Shown here: one piece after another, positions 1-7,945 of the stretch
Numbering within the stretch: the first letter of the stretch is position 1
Layout: each line of letters starts with the position of its first letter
From: Streptacidiphilus rugosus AM-16
Lineage (GTDB): Bacteria > Actinomycetota > Actinomycetes > Streptomycetales > Streptomycetaceae
Length of the DNA: 64,000 nucleotides
Direction of reading: 5' to 3'
NCBI RefSeq assembly: GCF_000744655.1
Contig: NZ_JQMJ01000004.1
Span: forward strand, 6,961,698 to 7,025,697
Made by a program: the position numbers and the translations under genes
The notes under the pieces: model-generated
What the model was told of the DNA's origin: nothing
Seen by the model: only the letters and a program-made list of their open reading frames with translations
Database searches by the model: none

Positions 1-131
1 GCCGCACGGTGGAACGCATACCCGCGGGGGACCACGTCCTCGTCATCGGCCACGTCCTCTCCGCCCACGTCGGCGCCCCGACCGGCGGCCCCCTCACCTA
101 CTTCCGCGGCCAGTACCGCCACCTGGCCTGA
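1..131 (+). CDS. Flavin reductase-like domain protein, C-terminal fragment
   Basis: The window opens inside this gene; only the last 42 codons are present, read in the frame starting at base 3 and ending at TGA 129-131. The tail contains GDHVLVIGHVLSAHVG and then GGPLTYFRGQYRHLA, which is the typical end of the flavin-reductase-like (split-barrel, FMN-binding) family that supplies reduced flavin to monooxygenases. The N-terminal part, the start and the partner enzyme lie outside the window, so the substrate cannot be inferred. Confidence 0.75.
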   Translation, partial: RTVERIPAGDHVLVIGHVLSAHVGAPTGGPLTYFRGQYRHLA

Positions 132-219
132 CACTCCGCGCCCGCGACGACGTCGCGACGGCGAGGCAGTTGCACCACCCCAGAGGCGCTTCGCGATGGC
201 GGTCAGTTGCACGACCCCA

Positions 220-410
220 GGGGCGCGGGGAACTGCGCGAGGAACCACCCAGTGCGGATGGCCCTGCGCGATGAGGACCATCCGCGCGCCAGTGGCTTGT
301 CGCGCCCGCGCGCCGGAGGCGCATGTCAGCGGAGCCCCGCGCCCCTGGGTGTTGCAACTGGCCCTCTGCTGAGAAGTGCAGCGCCGGAGGCGCGCAGTTC
401 CTCGCGCCCT
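220..410. repeat. Intergenic hairpin repeat, copy 1
   Basis: The 294-base gap 131-424 carries no gene. It holds a long interrupted inverted repeat: left arm GGGGCGCGGGGAACTGCGCG at 220-239 and right arm CGCGCAGTTCCTCGCGCCC at 391-409. A second partial right arm sits at 299-347, and a small inner hairpin (GGATGGCC ... GGACCATCC) lies between. The same module with cleaner arms is found at 6979-7079 and a diverged copy at 60709-60860, so this is a dispersed non-coding element, not a gene remnant. Confidence 0.75.
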
Positions 411-424
411 GGATGGGTGCAACG

Positions 425-856
425 TCAGTCGAAGGGGCGGCGGCGGGTCTGCTTCAGCAGCGACGTGCGGCGCTTGTTCTCGAGGCGGCGTTCGATCATG
501 CCGCGGGAGGGCTTCGTCGCGCGGCGGGCGCGGGGTGGCGGTGCGACCGCCTCGGCGAGCAGCGCCGACAGACGGACGGCCGCCGCCTCCCGGTTGCGCC
601 ACTGCGACCGGTGCTCGCTCGCGTGGACCACGATCGCGCCGTCCATCAGCCGGTCCGCCAGCCGTTCCAGCGCGCGCTCGCGCCACACCGGCGGGAGCGC
701 GGCGCTCGCCGCCAGGGCGTACCGCAGCTCGACCCGGCTGTCGCTCGTGTTCACGTGCTGGCCGCCGGGGCCGGAGGAGCGTGAGAAACGCCACTGCAGC
801 TCGGCGTCGGGGACGACGACGCCCCTGACGGTGACGGCGACCGGGTTCGTGGACAT
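425..856 (-). CDS. arfB: ArfB-type alternative ribosome-rescue factor / class I release factor domain protein
   Basis: This 143-residue protein hydrolyses peptidyl-tRNA on stalled ribosomes. It carries the release-factor GGQ loop in SSGPGGQHVNTSDSRVEL near residue 30 and a basic C-terminal tail (RRLENKRRTSLLKQTRRR) that in ArfB enters the empty mRNA channel. It has no codon-recognition domain, as expected for ArfB/YaeJ (about 140 residues). The start ATG at 856 gives MSTNPVAVTVRGVVVP; longer upstream reading lacks family similarity. It stands alone and is divergent from the next gene. Confidence 0.88.
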   Translation of the reverse strand: MSTNPVAVTVRGVVVPDAELQWRFSRSSGPGGQHVNTSDSRVELRYALAASAALPPVWRERALERLADRLMDGAIVVHASEHRSQWRNREAAAVRLSALLAEAVAPPPRARRATKPSRGMIERRLENKRRTSLLKQTRRRPFD

Positions 857-912
857 GCGCCCATGATCCCGCCCAAGGCGTGAACCGGCGAACGCTTTTG
901 TCACAATGGGGC

Positions 913-1398
913 GTGATCGAGCTCGGCTACTCCCTCTCCAACCGCTTTCCCGACCCGCCGCAGACGGACTACGCGACCGCGCCCGTCCGCAGCCTGCGGC
1001 ACGACCTCTTCTGCGGGGACGTCTTCGTCGAGGGCGACGGCGGGGTGGACCTGTCCACCCGGTGGGGCTGGGTGCCCGTGCTGGACTTCGCCTGGGCACT
1101 CTGCGACATCGTGGAGCAGCTCGACGCCGTGCTGCCAGGACGACGGCAGCCGCGCGCCGAGCTGGACTTCACCGAGTCCAGCGACCGGCTGCGCTTCTCC
1201 CGGCGGGGCGACTGGGTCGAGCTGCACGCGGACTGGGTCCGCGACGAGCGGCCGCTGATCGTCGACCACGGCGTGCTGCGCCGCGAGGCGCGGGACTTCC
1301 TCCAGGACGTGCTCGCCGACCTCGCCGACCTGCACGACGGCCTCGCCGACAACCTCACGGTCTGGGAGCTCACCGCCCGCTATCCGCGCCTGCCATGA
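913..1398 (+). CDS. Conserved actinobacterial protein of unknown function
   Basis: I do not recognise a named function. The 161-residue product begins IELGYSLSNRFPDPP after a GTG at 913; an in-frame GTG at 880 would add eleven residues of poor character (NRRTLLSQWG). It is rich in Trp and Asp with alternating beta-like segments, has no signal peptide or membrane span, and resembles small cytoplasmic immunity-like or DUF proteins of Streptomyces. It overlaps the convergent acetyltransferase gene by 29 bases. Function unassigned. Confidence 0.6.
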   Translation: MIELGYSLSNRFPDPPQTDYATAPVRSLRHDLFCGDVFVEGDGGVDLSTRWGWVPVLDFAWALCDIVEQLDAVLPGRRQPRAELDFTESSDRLRFSRRGDWVELHADWVRDERPLIVDHGVLRREARDFLQDVLADLADLHDGLADNLTVWELTARYPRLP

Positions 1399-1984
1399 GC
1401 GTGTCGCGCCCGAGCACGACGAGGCCCGGCACCGGCCGGGCCAGCTCGGTGAAGCCGAGCCGGTCGTAGAACGCGCGCGCCGCGACGTTGCGCACGCCCA
1501 TCCCCAGCTGCACCCGCAGGACCCCGCGCTCGCGCAGCGCGCCGAGGAAGGTGCGCATCAACTGCCGCCCCAGGCCCTGCCCCTGGGCCTGCGGCAGCAG
1601 GTCGATGTGCAGGTGGGCGGGGTACTCGTCGACGCCGGGGCCGAGCATGACCTCCGGGTGCCGCAGCTCGCTGCCGCGGCCGCCGTCGTCGGGGTAGCGG
1701 TCGACCACGCCGGGAAGCCACTCGGCGAGGTAGCGCGCGACGAAGCGGCGGGTGTCGGAGGTGCCGAGGATGTAGCCGAGCGCCCGGTCCTCCCCCGCTG
1801 TGTCCGCGACGACGAAGGCCAGTTCAGGCTCCTGGGCCAGGTACGGCCCGACGAAGATGTCCGGCAGGACGCGCGGGTCGGGGTACAACGAGGTCGCGTC
1901 CGCACCGTTGTCGCCGGTGCGGACGCAGATCTCGTACAGGTCCTCCCGGTCGCCCGGTCGGTAGGAGCGGATGCTCAGCTGCAT
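1370..1984 (-). CDS. GNAT family N-acetyltransferase
   Basis: A 204-residue GNAT enzyme that transfers an acyl group from acyl-CoA to an amine. The acetyl-CoA pyrophosphate loop is LPQAQGQGLGRQLMRTF near residues 132-148, followed by the conserved NVAARAFYDRLGF segment. The long N-terminal part (SYRPGDREDLYEICVRTGDN) resembles the subgroup related to the acetyltransferase-like domain of eukaryotic O-GlcNAcases. The acceptor is unknown. ATG at 1984 starts the classic first beta strand. The gene converges on, and overlaps, the 913-1398 gene. Confidence 0.85.
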   Translation of the reverse strand: MQLSIRSYRPGDREDLYEICVRTGDNGADATSLYPDPRVLPDIFVGPYLAQEPELAFVVADTAGEDRALGYILGTSDTRRFVARYLAEWLPGVVDRYPDDGGRGSELRHPEVMLGPGVDEYPAHLHIDLLPQAQGQGLGRQLMRTFLGALRERGVLRVQLGMGVRNVAARAFYDRLGFTELARPVPGLVVLGRDTLMAGADSGR

Positions 1985-2011
1985 CCGCTCAGGCTAGCCT
2001 CGGGCGCAGGC

Positions 2012-3259
2012 TCAGCCCAGGGACTCCCACTCGGGGCTGGTGACCAGAGCCTTGAGCTGGACCAGGCTCAGCACGGGAAGAGTGCGGTCCGCGTTCTCGC
2101 CCTGCCGCGCCTCGTTGAACTCCATCGCCGCCACGCGCAGGCCGTTCGGGTGCAGCACGTCGACGATCCACTCGACCACGCCCGAGCCGCCCTTCTCGCC
2201 GCCGGTCTGGTGCACGGCCACCTTGGTGCCGTCCGGCAGGACGGTCGCGCCGGCGTAGAGGTCCGCGAGGGTGGCCTTGTCCGAGACGGGGTTCCACTGC
2301 TGCACGTTGACCCCGATCAGGCCGACGCCGTGGTGACCGTCCTTCAGCTGCTCCTCGGCGTAGCCGTCCTGGCCGTTCTTGTTGATGCCGGTGACGCCGT
2401 GCGGCAGCAGGCTGTCGAGGACCTTGAAGATCGCGGCGCCGGTGGGGCTCGTGCTGGTGCCGCCGCTCTTCGGCCAGGCCTTCGGCGCTGGCATGGCCTT
2501 CAGCAGCGGATCCCAGACCGGGCTCTGCACCACGGCCTTCATCTGGTCGGCGCTCAGCGGCGGGGTCGCCCGGGTGACCGGCGAACCCTTCTCCGCCGCC
2601 GCGTTCCACTCGTACACCGACACCTGGGAGCCGTCGGCCCTGGTCAGGGTCCCGGCCCAGGCCTTGGTGCCGGTGCCCTTGGAGGGGTACTCGTAGCCCT
2701 GGTCCACCCACAGCCACGCGCCGCCGGGCAACCGGGTGACGTGGCAGACGTCGTTCGGCACGTAGGTGGGGTTGTTCGGGCAGCTGGGCAGCGTGATCTG
2801 GCTCGGCGAGGCCTTGGCCAGCGAGACCTCGATCTGGGACGCACCCCGGCCTTCGTCGTAGACCAGGGCCGCCAGCGGCGCGATGTCGGTGCGGCCGCCC
2901 GCGCCCATGCTCCAGCGCCCCTGCGCCTGAGTGATCTTTCCCTGCGGAAGCAGCCCCTCCAGCGCCGCGAGCATCTGCTTCGACCGCTGCGCGTCACCGA
3001 CCGGCGCGTGCGACGACGAGGCGGCCGCCTGGGTGTGGCCCTGGGCCGCCGGGTCGGACTTCAACAGGGCGGGCGTCAGCGCGCCGCCGACCGCGATCAG
3101 GGCGAGGGCGGCCGAGCCGCCGGCGACGGCGGCGTTGCGGCGACGGCGGCGCTTGCGGCCGTCGGCGAAGCCCGCCGAGACGAGTTCGGTGATGTTGCCG
3201 TGGGAGAACTGCTCCCCCGTGTCGCGCAGGGTCTGCGCGACCTCTTCCTCAAAAGGCAT
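2012..3259 (-). CDS. Membrane-anchored partner of SigE-family sigma factor
   Basis: A 415-residue type II membrane protein: about 40 cytoplasmic residues ending in a KRRRRRN stop, one membrane span near residues 44-62 (VAGGSAALALIAVGGAL), then a large exported part. The exported part looks duplicated: LEGLLPQGKI and LDSLLPHGV open two halves that end in LSADQMKAVVQSPVWDPLL and LSLVQLKALVTSPEWESLG. It lies 39 bases after the sigma gene, same strand, which suggests an anti-sigma or signal-sensing role. No zinc-binding anti-sigma motif (HxxxCxxC) is visible, so that role is inference from layout. Confidence 0.75.
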   Translation of the reverse strand: MPFEEEVAQTLRDTGEQFSHGNITELVSAGFADGRKRRRRRNAAVAGGSAALALIAVGGALTPALLKSDPAAQGHTQAAASSSHAPVGDAQRSKQMLAALEGLLPQGKITQAQGRWSMGAGGRTDIAPLAALVYDEGRGASQIEVSLAKASPSQITLPSCPNNPTYVPNDVCHVTRLPGGAWLWVDQGYEYPSKGTGTKAWAGTLTRADGSQVSVYEWNAAAEKGSPVTRATPPLSADQMKAVVQSPVWDPLLKAMPAPKAWPKSGGTSTSPTGAAIFKVLDSLLPHGVTGINKNGQDGYAEEQLKDGHHGVGLIGVNVQQWNPVSDKATLADLYAGATVLPDGTKVAVHQTGGEKGGSGVVEWIVDVLHPNGLRVAAMEFNEARQGENADRTLPVLSLVQLKALVTSPEWESLG

Positions 3260-3298
3260 GGGATGCCACCGCTTCCGGGTGTCGAAGGTGTCGGTGCG

Positions 3299-3805
3299 TC
3301 AGGAGCGGGCCAGGTCCGGCAGAGAGTCGCCGAGCACCTCGCGGAGGCGTCCCAGCGCGCGTGAGCTCTGGGTGCGCACGGCTCCGGCACTGATCCGGAG
3401 TGTGTGCGCGGTCTCCTCGATGCTGCGGTCCTCCCAGTAGCGGAGCACCAGCACCGCACGGTCGCGCGGGCGGAGCCGGGCGAGTGCGTCGAGCAGGGTC
3501 AGCCGCAGGGTGGCGTCCCCCTCGGCCGCCACCCCCTCCGGCAGCTGCCCGGTGGGATGCTCCGCCGTACTTCGTCTGCGGCGGTGGCTGAGAAAGACGC
3601 GCGCCAGCACGGTGTGCGCGTACGCGGCGGGGTTGTCGGCTCCGGCGACACGACGCCAGTGGACGTACATCCTCCCGAGCGTCTCCTGAACCAGGTCCTC
3701 GGCCAGATGCGGGTCACCGACGCTGAGCAGGCTCGCCGACCGGTACAGCGCGCCCGCCCTCGCGGCGGCGAACTCCAGGTAGTCCCGTTCGTCGTCCGCC
3801 TTCAT
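3299..3805 (-). CDS. SigE-family ECF RNA polymerase sigma factor
   Basis: A 168-residue extracytoplasmic-function sigma factor. Region 2 is visible in AARAGALYRSASLLSVGDPH and AEDLVQETLGRMYVHW; region 4 in LARLRPRDRAVLVLRYWEDR followed by a helix-turn-helix (SIEETAHTLRISAGAVRTQS). The short spacing and RYWED motif fit the actinobacterial SigE-type group. ATG at 3805 is chosen; a GTG four codons upstream is possible. The downstream membrane protein is probably co-transcribed. Target promoters cannot be seen from this window. Confidence 0.9.
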   Translation of the reverse strand: MKADDERDYLEFAAARAGALYRSASLLSVGDPHLAEDLVQETLGRMYVHWRRVAGADNPAAYAHTVLARVFLSHRRRRSTAEHPTGQLPEGVAAEGDATLRLTLLDALARLRPRDRAVLVLRYWEDRSIEETAHTLRISAGAVRTQSSRALGRLREVLGDSLPDLARS

Positions 3806-3899
3806 CCGCGCCCCCACCGAAGTCCCGAATCGTTGCGTGCTTTCCGTTCCTGCCTCTTTGACGCCGATGGCCTGACCGGACGTTACAGGCCGCGCGAAA

Positions 3900-3929
3900 G
3901 AGCCCCCGCCCGGAGTCGGGCGGGGGCTC
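3900..3929 (-). terminator. Rho-independent terminator after DinB-like gene
   Basis: A perfect 13-bp stem (arms 3900-3912 and 3917-3929) with a GAGT loop lies 15 bases past the stop of the 3945-4490 gene. Read on the minus strand it is followed by CTCTTTCGCG, a short T-run. Confidence 0.85.
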
Positions 3930-3944
3930 TGACGCTGCCGCGGC

Positions 3945-4490
3945 TCAGTCGTTGGGACGCAGCTGGGCCGGGTTGAGCAGCGAGAACGCGGTGGCCCCGT
4001 CGGTGGCCTCGCGCAGGAAGTCGGCGTGGCCGGCGTGCCGGCCGATCTCCTCGACCAGGTGCAGCAGGATCCAGCGGCCGGAGCGGCGGGCGCCCTTGGG
4101 GTTCCAGGGACGGTCGGGCAGCGGCACGGTGTCACTGAGGTCCGCGAGGCCGGCGACGATCTCGGCGGTCTCGGCGGCGACCTCGTCCCAGTGCTTCAGG
4201 ACGTCCTCGATCTCCTCGCCGTCCAGCAGCCGGAAGGTGTCGGCCCAGTTGCTCTCGTCGGCCGTGGCCAGGGGCTCGCGTCCGGCCAGGACGACCCTGG
4301 TCCAGTTGCTCTCGACGAAGGCCAGGTGCTTGGGCAGACCGCCCAGCGTCAGCTCGCTGCCGGTGGGCCGCGCGACCAGCTGCTCCCTGGTCAGCCCGCC
4401 CACCGCGCGCCGCACGGCGGCCCGCTGGGCCTCGATGAACTGGAGCAGCGCGTCGCGCTCGTCGGTCTCGGCGTTGACGACGGTCGGCAT
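3945..4490 (-). CDS. DinB/DUF664 family protein (mycothiol-dependent transferase fold)
   Basis: A 181-residue four-helix protein of the DinB/DUF664 superfamily, many actinobacterial members of which are metal-binding thiol transferases. The predicted metal-ligand histidines are in LPKHLAFVESNW and in HLVEEIGRHAGHADFLRE near the C-terminus. ATG 4490 is preferred because AGAGGTGG precedes it at good spacing; a frame start 12 codons upstream has no such site. A strong terminator follows. The substrate is unknown; neighbours give no clue. Confidence 0.82.
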   Translation of the reverse strand: MPTVVNAETDERDALLQFIEAQRAAVRRAVGGLTREQLVARPTGSELTLGGLPKHLAFVESNWTRVVLAGREPLATADESNWADTFRLLDGEEIEDVLKHWDEVAAETAEIVAGLADLSDTVPLPDRPWNPKGARRSGRWILLHLVEEIGRHAGHADFLREATDGATAFSLLNPAQLRPND

Positions 4491-4579
4491 GGGAACCACC
4501 TCTGCTTGTGGGCTCGTCGGCTTCAAGTGCTTGAGTGGTTCCCACGGTAGGCGGGATGTAGGACGGATTCGGTCCTATT

Positions 4580-5338
4580 TCAACGTGGCGGGGGAAGTCT
4601 GCTCAGGAACACCTCGAATGCGGTCGGTTCGACGTGGGTGACGCCGGTGAACGGGAAGTCCATCTCCTTGATCAGCAGCAGTGAGACCACCACCAGCGCG
4701 GTGAGCGTCAGCACCATCAGCCCGTGGGCCAGGGTGTTGGAGAGGCCGAAGAGGTAGGTGAAGCCGACGGTCAGCAGCGCGCCCGCGATCAGCGCCACCC
4801 AGAGGATCGAAGGGACCGAGTCCCCCACCTCGGTCAGCCGCTCCCGCCGCTCGGAGGCCAGCTCCTCGACGTGGGCGACGGCGTGCTCGTAGAGCACCTG
4901 CTGTCTGCTGTCGGCCGGGGTGTAGCCGAAGACCTCCGATCGCATGGCGTAGACGAGTTGGGTGGCCTGCGGACTGCTGCGGTGCTCCGCCATCAGCGGC
5001 CACTCGGTGTCCTGGACGGTGTGCGCGTACTCCAGCGCGTTGTGCTCCAGCTCCGCGCCGACCGGCAGCGGCATCTCGCGGGAGATCCAGTAGACGCCTG
5101 CCAGCGCGTCGGCCTCCTTGAACGTCGTCTGCCTGGCGGAGTCCAGGTTCTGCCAGACGGCGATCACGACGAAGGCCAGCAGCACCGCGTACATCACGCC
5201 GACCGCGGCGAAGATGAACCCCGCCACGTCGTTGTGCGTCTCCCGCAGCCGGTGCGGGACGAAGTGCTGCAGCAACCACAGCGCGACGGCGGACGCCGCG
5301 AGGGTGCCGAGCAGGATGAAGACGTCGGTCCAGCTCAC
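4580..5338 (-). CDS. DUF4239 integral membrane protein
   Basis: A 252-residue protein with membrane spans near the N-terminus (TDVFILLGTLAASAVALWLL and FAAVGVMYAVLLAFVVIAVW) and two near the C-terminus (ILWVALIAGALLTVGFTYLF, GLMVLTLTALVVVSLLL). The central soluble part is helical. This layout and the RETHNDVAGFIFAAVGVMYA segment fit DUF4239 (bestrophin-like) proteins, whose biochemical role is not established. GTG 5338 has GAGGGGAGAGGGG upstream. It begins 23 bases after the encapsulin stop on the same strand, so the two are probably one operon. Confidence 0.85.
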   Translation of the reverse strand: MSWTDVFILLGTLAASAVALWLLQHFVPHRLRETHNDVAGFIFAAVGVMYAVLLAFVVIAVWQNLDSARQTTFKEADALAGVYWISREMPLPVGAELEHNALEYAHTVQDTEWPLMAEHRSSPQATQLVYAMRSEVFGYTPADSRQQVLYEHAVAHVEELASERRERLTEVGDSVPSILWVALIAGALLTVGFTYLFGLSNTLAHGLMVLTLTALVVVSLLLIKEMDFPFTGVTHVEPTAFEVFLSRLPPPR

Positions 5339-5361
5339 GAGCCGAGCCCCTCTCCCCTCCC

Positions 5362-6789
5362 TCAGTCCCTCGGCCGCGCGACCTCGACGTTCTCCAGCAC
5401 CCCGAGCGCGTCGGGGATCAGCACGGCGCAGGAGTAGTAGGCGCTGACCAGGTACTGGATCACGGCCTTCTCGTTGATGCCCATGAACCTCACCGAGAGG
5501 CCGGGCTCGTACTCGTCGGGCAGCCCGGTCTGGTGCAGGCCGACGACGCCCTGCTCGTTCTCGCCGGTGCGCATCACCAGGATCGAGCTGGTGTGGCCGC
5601 CGTTCACCGGGATCTTGTTGCACGGGAACATGGGCACCCCGCGCCAGGAGGGGATCCGGTGGCCGCCGATCTCGACCGAGTCCGGGTAGAGCCCCCGCTT
5701 GTTGCACTCGCGCCCGAACGCGGCGATGGCGCGCGGGTGCGCGAGGAAGAACTTGTTGCCGCGCCGCCGGGCGAGCAGTTCGTCCAGGTCGTCGGGGGTG
5801 GGCGGGCCGCCGTGGGTGTGGATGCGCTGGTCGTGGTCGGCGTTGTGGAGCAGGCCGAACTCGCGGTTGTTGATCATCTCGTACTCCTGGCGTTCGCGCA
5901 GGGCCTCGACGGTCAACTTGAGCTGCTGCTCGATCTGGTTCATCGGCTGGTTGTAGAGGTCGGCGACCCTGCTGTGCACCTGCAGCACGGTCTGCGCGAC
6001 GCTCAGCTCGTACTCGCGCGGCGCGAGTTCGTAGTCGACGAAGGTGCCGGGCAGCTCCGGCTCCCCCTCGTGGCCCGAGGCCACGTCGATGGCCGCCTGC
6101 CCGTGCGAGTCCTGCGCGGCCTCGCCGGCGGCGACGTAGGCGTCGAACTGCGCACGGAGCTCGGGTGAGCGCCGCAGCAGGTCCGCGAAGGCCTCCCGCG
6201 GCAGGGTGAGCAGGGTTCCCGCGGTGGCGGCCTTGGCGGTGTACTCCCACAGCGCGTTGTCGCCGGTCAGCGACTCGTCACCGAAGTGGTCGCCGTTGGC
6301 GAGCACGCCGAGCACGGCGTGGGTGTCACCGAACTTTCCGGTGCCCACCTTGTGCACCTTGCCGTGGGCGATCACCAGCACCTGGTCGACGACCTCCCCG
6401 TACTCGGCGATCACCTCCCCCGGCGCGAACTCCCGCTGGGTGAAGCGGGAGGCGAGCTCGGTCAGCAGGGCGGCGTCGCCGAAGCCCCGCAGCAACGGCA
6501 ACTCCGTCAGCGTGGGCGGCACGATCCGGGTCTCCGCCCCGGTCTGCGCGAACCCGAGCCGACCCCGGCCCGTGGCGTAACTGAGCCGCCGGTTCACCCG
6601 GTAGGTACCACCGGACACCTGCACCCACGGCAGCATCCGGAGCAGCCACCGGCTGGTGATGCCCTGCATCTGCGGCGGCGTCTTGGTGGTGGTGGCCAGG
6701 TTCTTCGCGGCGGCGGTACCGAGCGCGGACGGCGACTGCGGCTGCGCCGAGGAGTTCGACGAAGCGTCAATTCCCGCGTCGACGGTCAT
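5362..6789 (-). CDS. Family 2B encapsulin shell protein with cyclic-nucleotide-binding-like domain
   Basis: A 475-residue HK97-fold shell protein. The N-terminal arm ([33 protein letters not shown]) and the C-terminal shell part (YDYEL-type [57 protein letters not shown]) match family 2B encapsulins, which package terpene cyclases or prenyltransferases. A cyclic-nucleotide-binding-like domain occupies about residues 100-210. Its cassette reads [20 protein letters not shown] and lacks the usual Arg for cAMP phosphate, so ligand binding is uncertain. AGGGGAGGA precedes ATG 6789. No terpene cyclase or second shell gene is nearby; the next gene is a DUF4239 membrane protein. Confidence 0.93.
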   Translation of the reverse strand: MTVDAGIDASSNSSAQPQSPSALGTAAAKNLATTTKTPPQMQGITSRWLLRMLPWVQVSGGTYRVNRRLSYATGRGRLGFAQTGAETRIVPPTLTELPLLRGFGDAALLTELASRFTQREFAPGEVIAEYGEVVDQVLVIAHGKVHKVGTGKFGDTHAVLGVLANGDHFGDESLTGDNALWEYTAKAATAGTLLTLPREAFADLLRRSPELRAQFDAYVAAGEAAQDSHGQAAIDVASGHEGEPELPGTFVDYELAPREYELSVAQTVLQVHSRVADLYNQPMNQIEQQLKLTVEALRERQEYEMINNREFGLLHNADHDQRIHTHGGPPTPDDLDELLARRRGNKFFLAHPRAIAAFGRECNKRGLYPDSVEIGGHRIPSWRGVPMFPCNKIPVNGGHTSSILVMRTGENEQGVVGLHQTGLPDEYEPGLSVRFMGINEKAVIQYLVSAYYSCAVLIPDALGVLENVEVARPRD

Positions 6790-6978
6790 ATCTGGGGTCC
6801 TCCCCTGGAGTTGATCGACCTCCCCAGAGTGACGGCGCGCCCACGCCCCGGACCATTCCCCGAAAGAGCGGGACTGCGGGGGCCCCGGGCCGGGTATCCG
6901 CGGCCTTCTGCCTTTCCCAGAACGGAAGTTGCACTCAGCTCAGGGACGCGAGGGCTGCTGCGCGCGGGCAAGTGCCCG

Positions 6979-7079
6979 GGGGCGCGAGGAACTGCGCGAG
7001 CAACCACCCACTGCGGATGGCCCTGCTCGGTGAGGACCATCCGCTCGTCAGTGGCTTGTCGCGCAGTTCCTCGCGCCCC
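6979..7079. repeat. Intergenic hairpin repeat, copy 2 (best preserved)
   Basis: The gene-free stretch 6790-7136 holds this element. Perfect 21-bp inverted arms lie at 6979-6999 and 7059-7079 (left arm starts GGGGCGCGAGGAACTGCGCG). Inside is CAACCACCCACTGCGGATGG and a smaller GGATGG/CCATCC hairpin. The same core words recur at 220-410 and, diverged, at 60709-60860. The remainder of the gap is ordinary spacer upstream of the encapsulin start. Confidence 0.85.
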
Positions 7080-7136
7080 TGGGGTAGTGCAAGTGCCCCT
7101 TCAATGCGAGGTGCCGCGACCGCGCGCCGGGGGCGG

Positions 7137-7928
7137 TCAGCCCTCGAGGGCCGTGCGGAGGTGGGGGAAGGCGGTGGAGGTGGGGTCGATGAGGCCGTAG
7201 TGCTCCATGTCGGGGAGGTCCACCACCGTCACCGCGTCCCCCTTGTCGCGCGCCATGCGCGCGTACTCGCGGGACATCGACGGCGGGACCGTGTCGTCGT
7301 CGCGGCCGTGGATCAGCGTCACCGGGACGCCCAACGGCAGCAGCGCGGCCGGGTCGCAGTCGGCGTAGCGGTCCCTGAGGGTGTCCACGGAGCCGCCCAT
7401 CATCGCGCGAGCCGCGCCGTCGCCCAGTTGCCACTCGTCCGTCAGGCGGAGCGACGCACAGCCCGCCAGGGAGACCACCGCGTCCGGGCGGGTGTCCGAG
7501 CGCCACGGCGAGCCCGCCGGCAGACGGTGCCGACCAGCTGCCCAGAGCGCGAGGTGGCCACCGGCCGAATGGCCCATCAGGACCGTGCGGCGCGGGCGCA
7601 GCCCCTCCGCCGCCGCCATCATCGACAGCGCCTCGACGCAGACCGCCACGTCGTCGAAGATCTCCGGCCAGCCGTTCGTCCGGCGGTACTCCGGCACCGC
7701 GACCAGGTAGCCCTCGTTCGCCAGGGCCCGCGCCAGCGGCGCGGTGTGGTGGCGATCCCAGCGCGGACGCCAGTAGCCGCCGTGCAGCAGCACGACCATC
7801 GTCTTGCCACCCCCGCCCGGGCCCTCCCCGCTCGGCAGCAGGAAGTCCACGACCTGGTCCTGGTGCGCGCCGTAGGCGTGCGTGCGGTCCGCCGTCAGCC
7901 GGACCTTGCTCAGTTCGTCCTCGTCCAT
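7137..7928 (-). CDS. Alpha/beta-hydrolase, probable arylformamidase (N-formylkynurenine hydrolase)
   Basis: A 263-residue alpha/beta-hydrolase that probably converts N-formylkynurenine to kynurenine and formate. It has the oxyanion motif HGGYWRP near residue 50 (the HGGXW motif of kynurenine formamidases), the nucleophile elbow GHSAGGH, an acid loop IHGRDDDTVP and a late His in DMEHYGLID. ATG 7928 has GGGGAGGGG upstream. It lies 17 bases after the Lrp-type regulator on the same strand, and faces the dioxygenase and kynureninase genes, which supplies the missing middle step of that pathway. Confidence 0.82.
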   Translation of the reverse strand: MDEDELSKVRLTADRTHAYGAHQDQVVDFLLPSGEGPGGGGKTMVVLLHGGYWRPRWDRHHTAPLARALANEGYLVAVPEYRRTNGWPEIFDDVAVCVEALSMMAAAEGLRPRRTVLMGHSAGGHLALWAAGRHRLPAGSPWRSDTRPDAVVSLAGCASLRLTDEWQLGDGAARAMMGGSVDTLRDRYADCDPAALLPLGVPVTLIHGRDDDTVPPSMSREYARMARDKGDAVTVVDLPDMEHYGLIDPTSTAFPHLRTALEG

Positions 7929-7945
7929 CAGGGTCCCCTCCCCGT

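Noticed and set aside
1607-3364. A 585-codon plus-strand frame across the GNAT and sigma-partner genes.
   Set aside because: It spans two real minus-strand genes and their junction; residue make-up is typical of an antisense frame.
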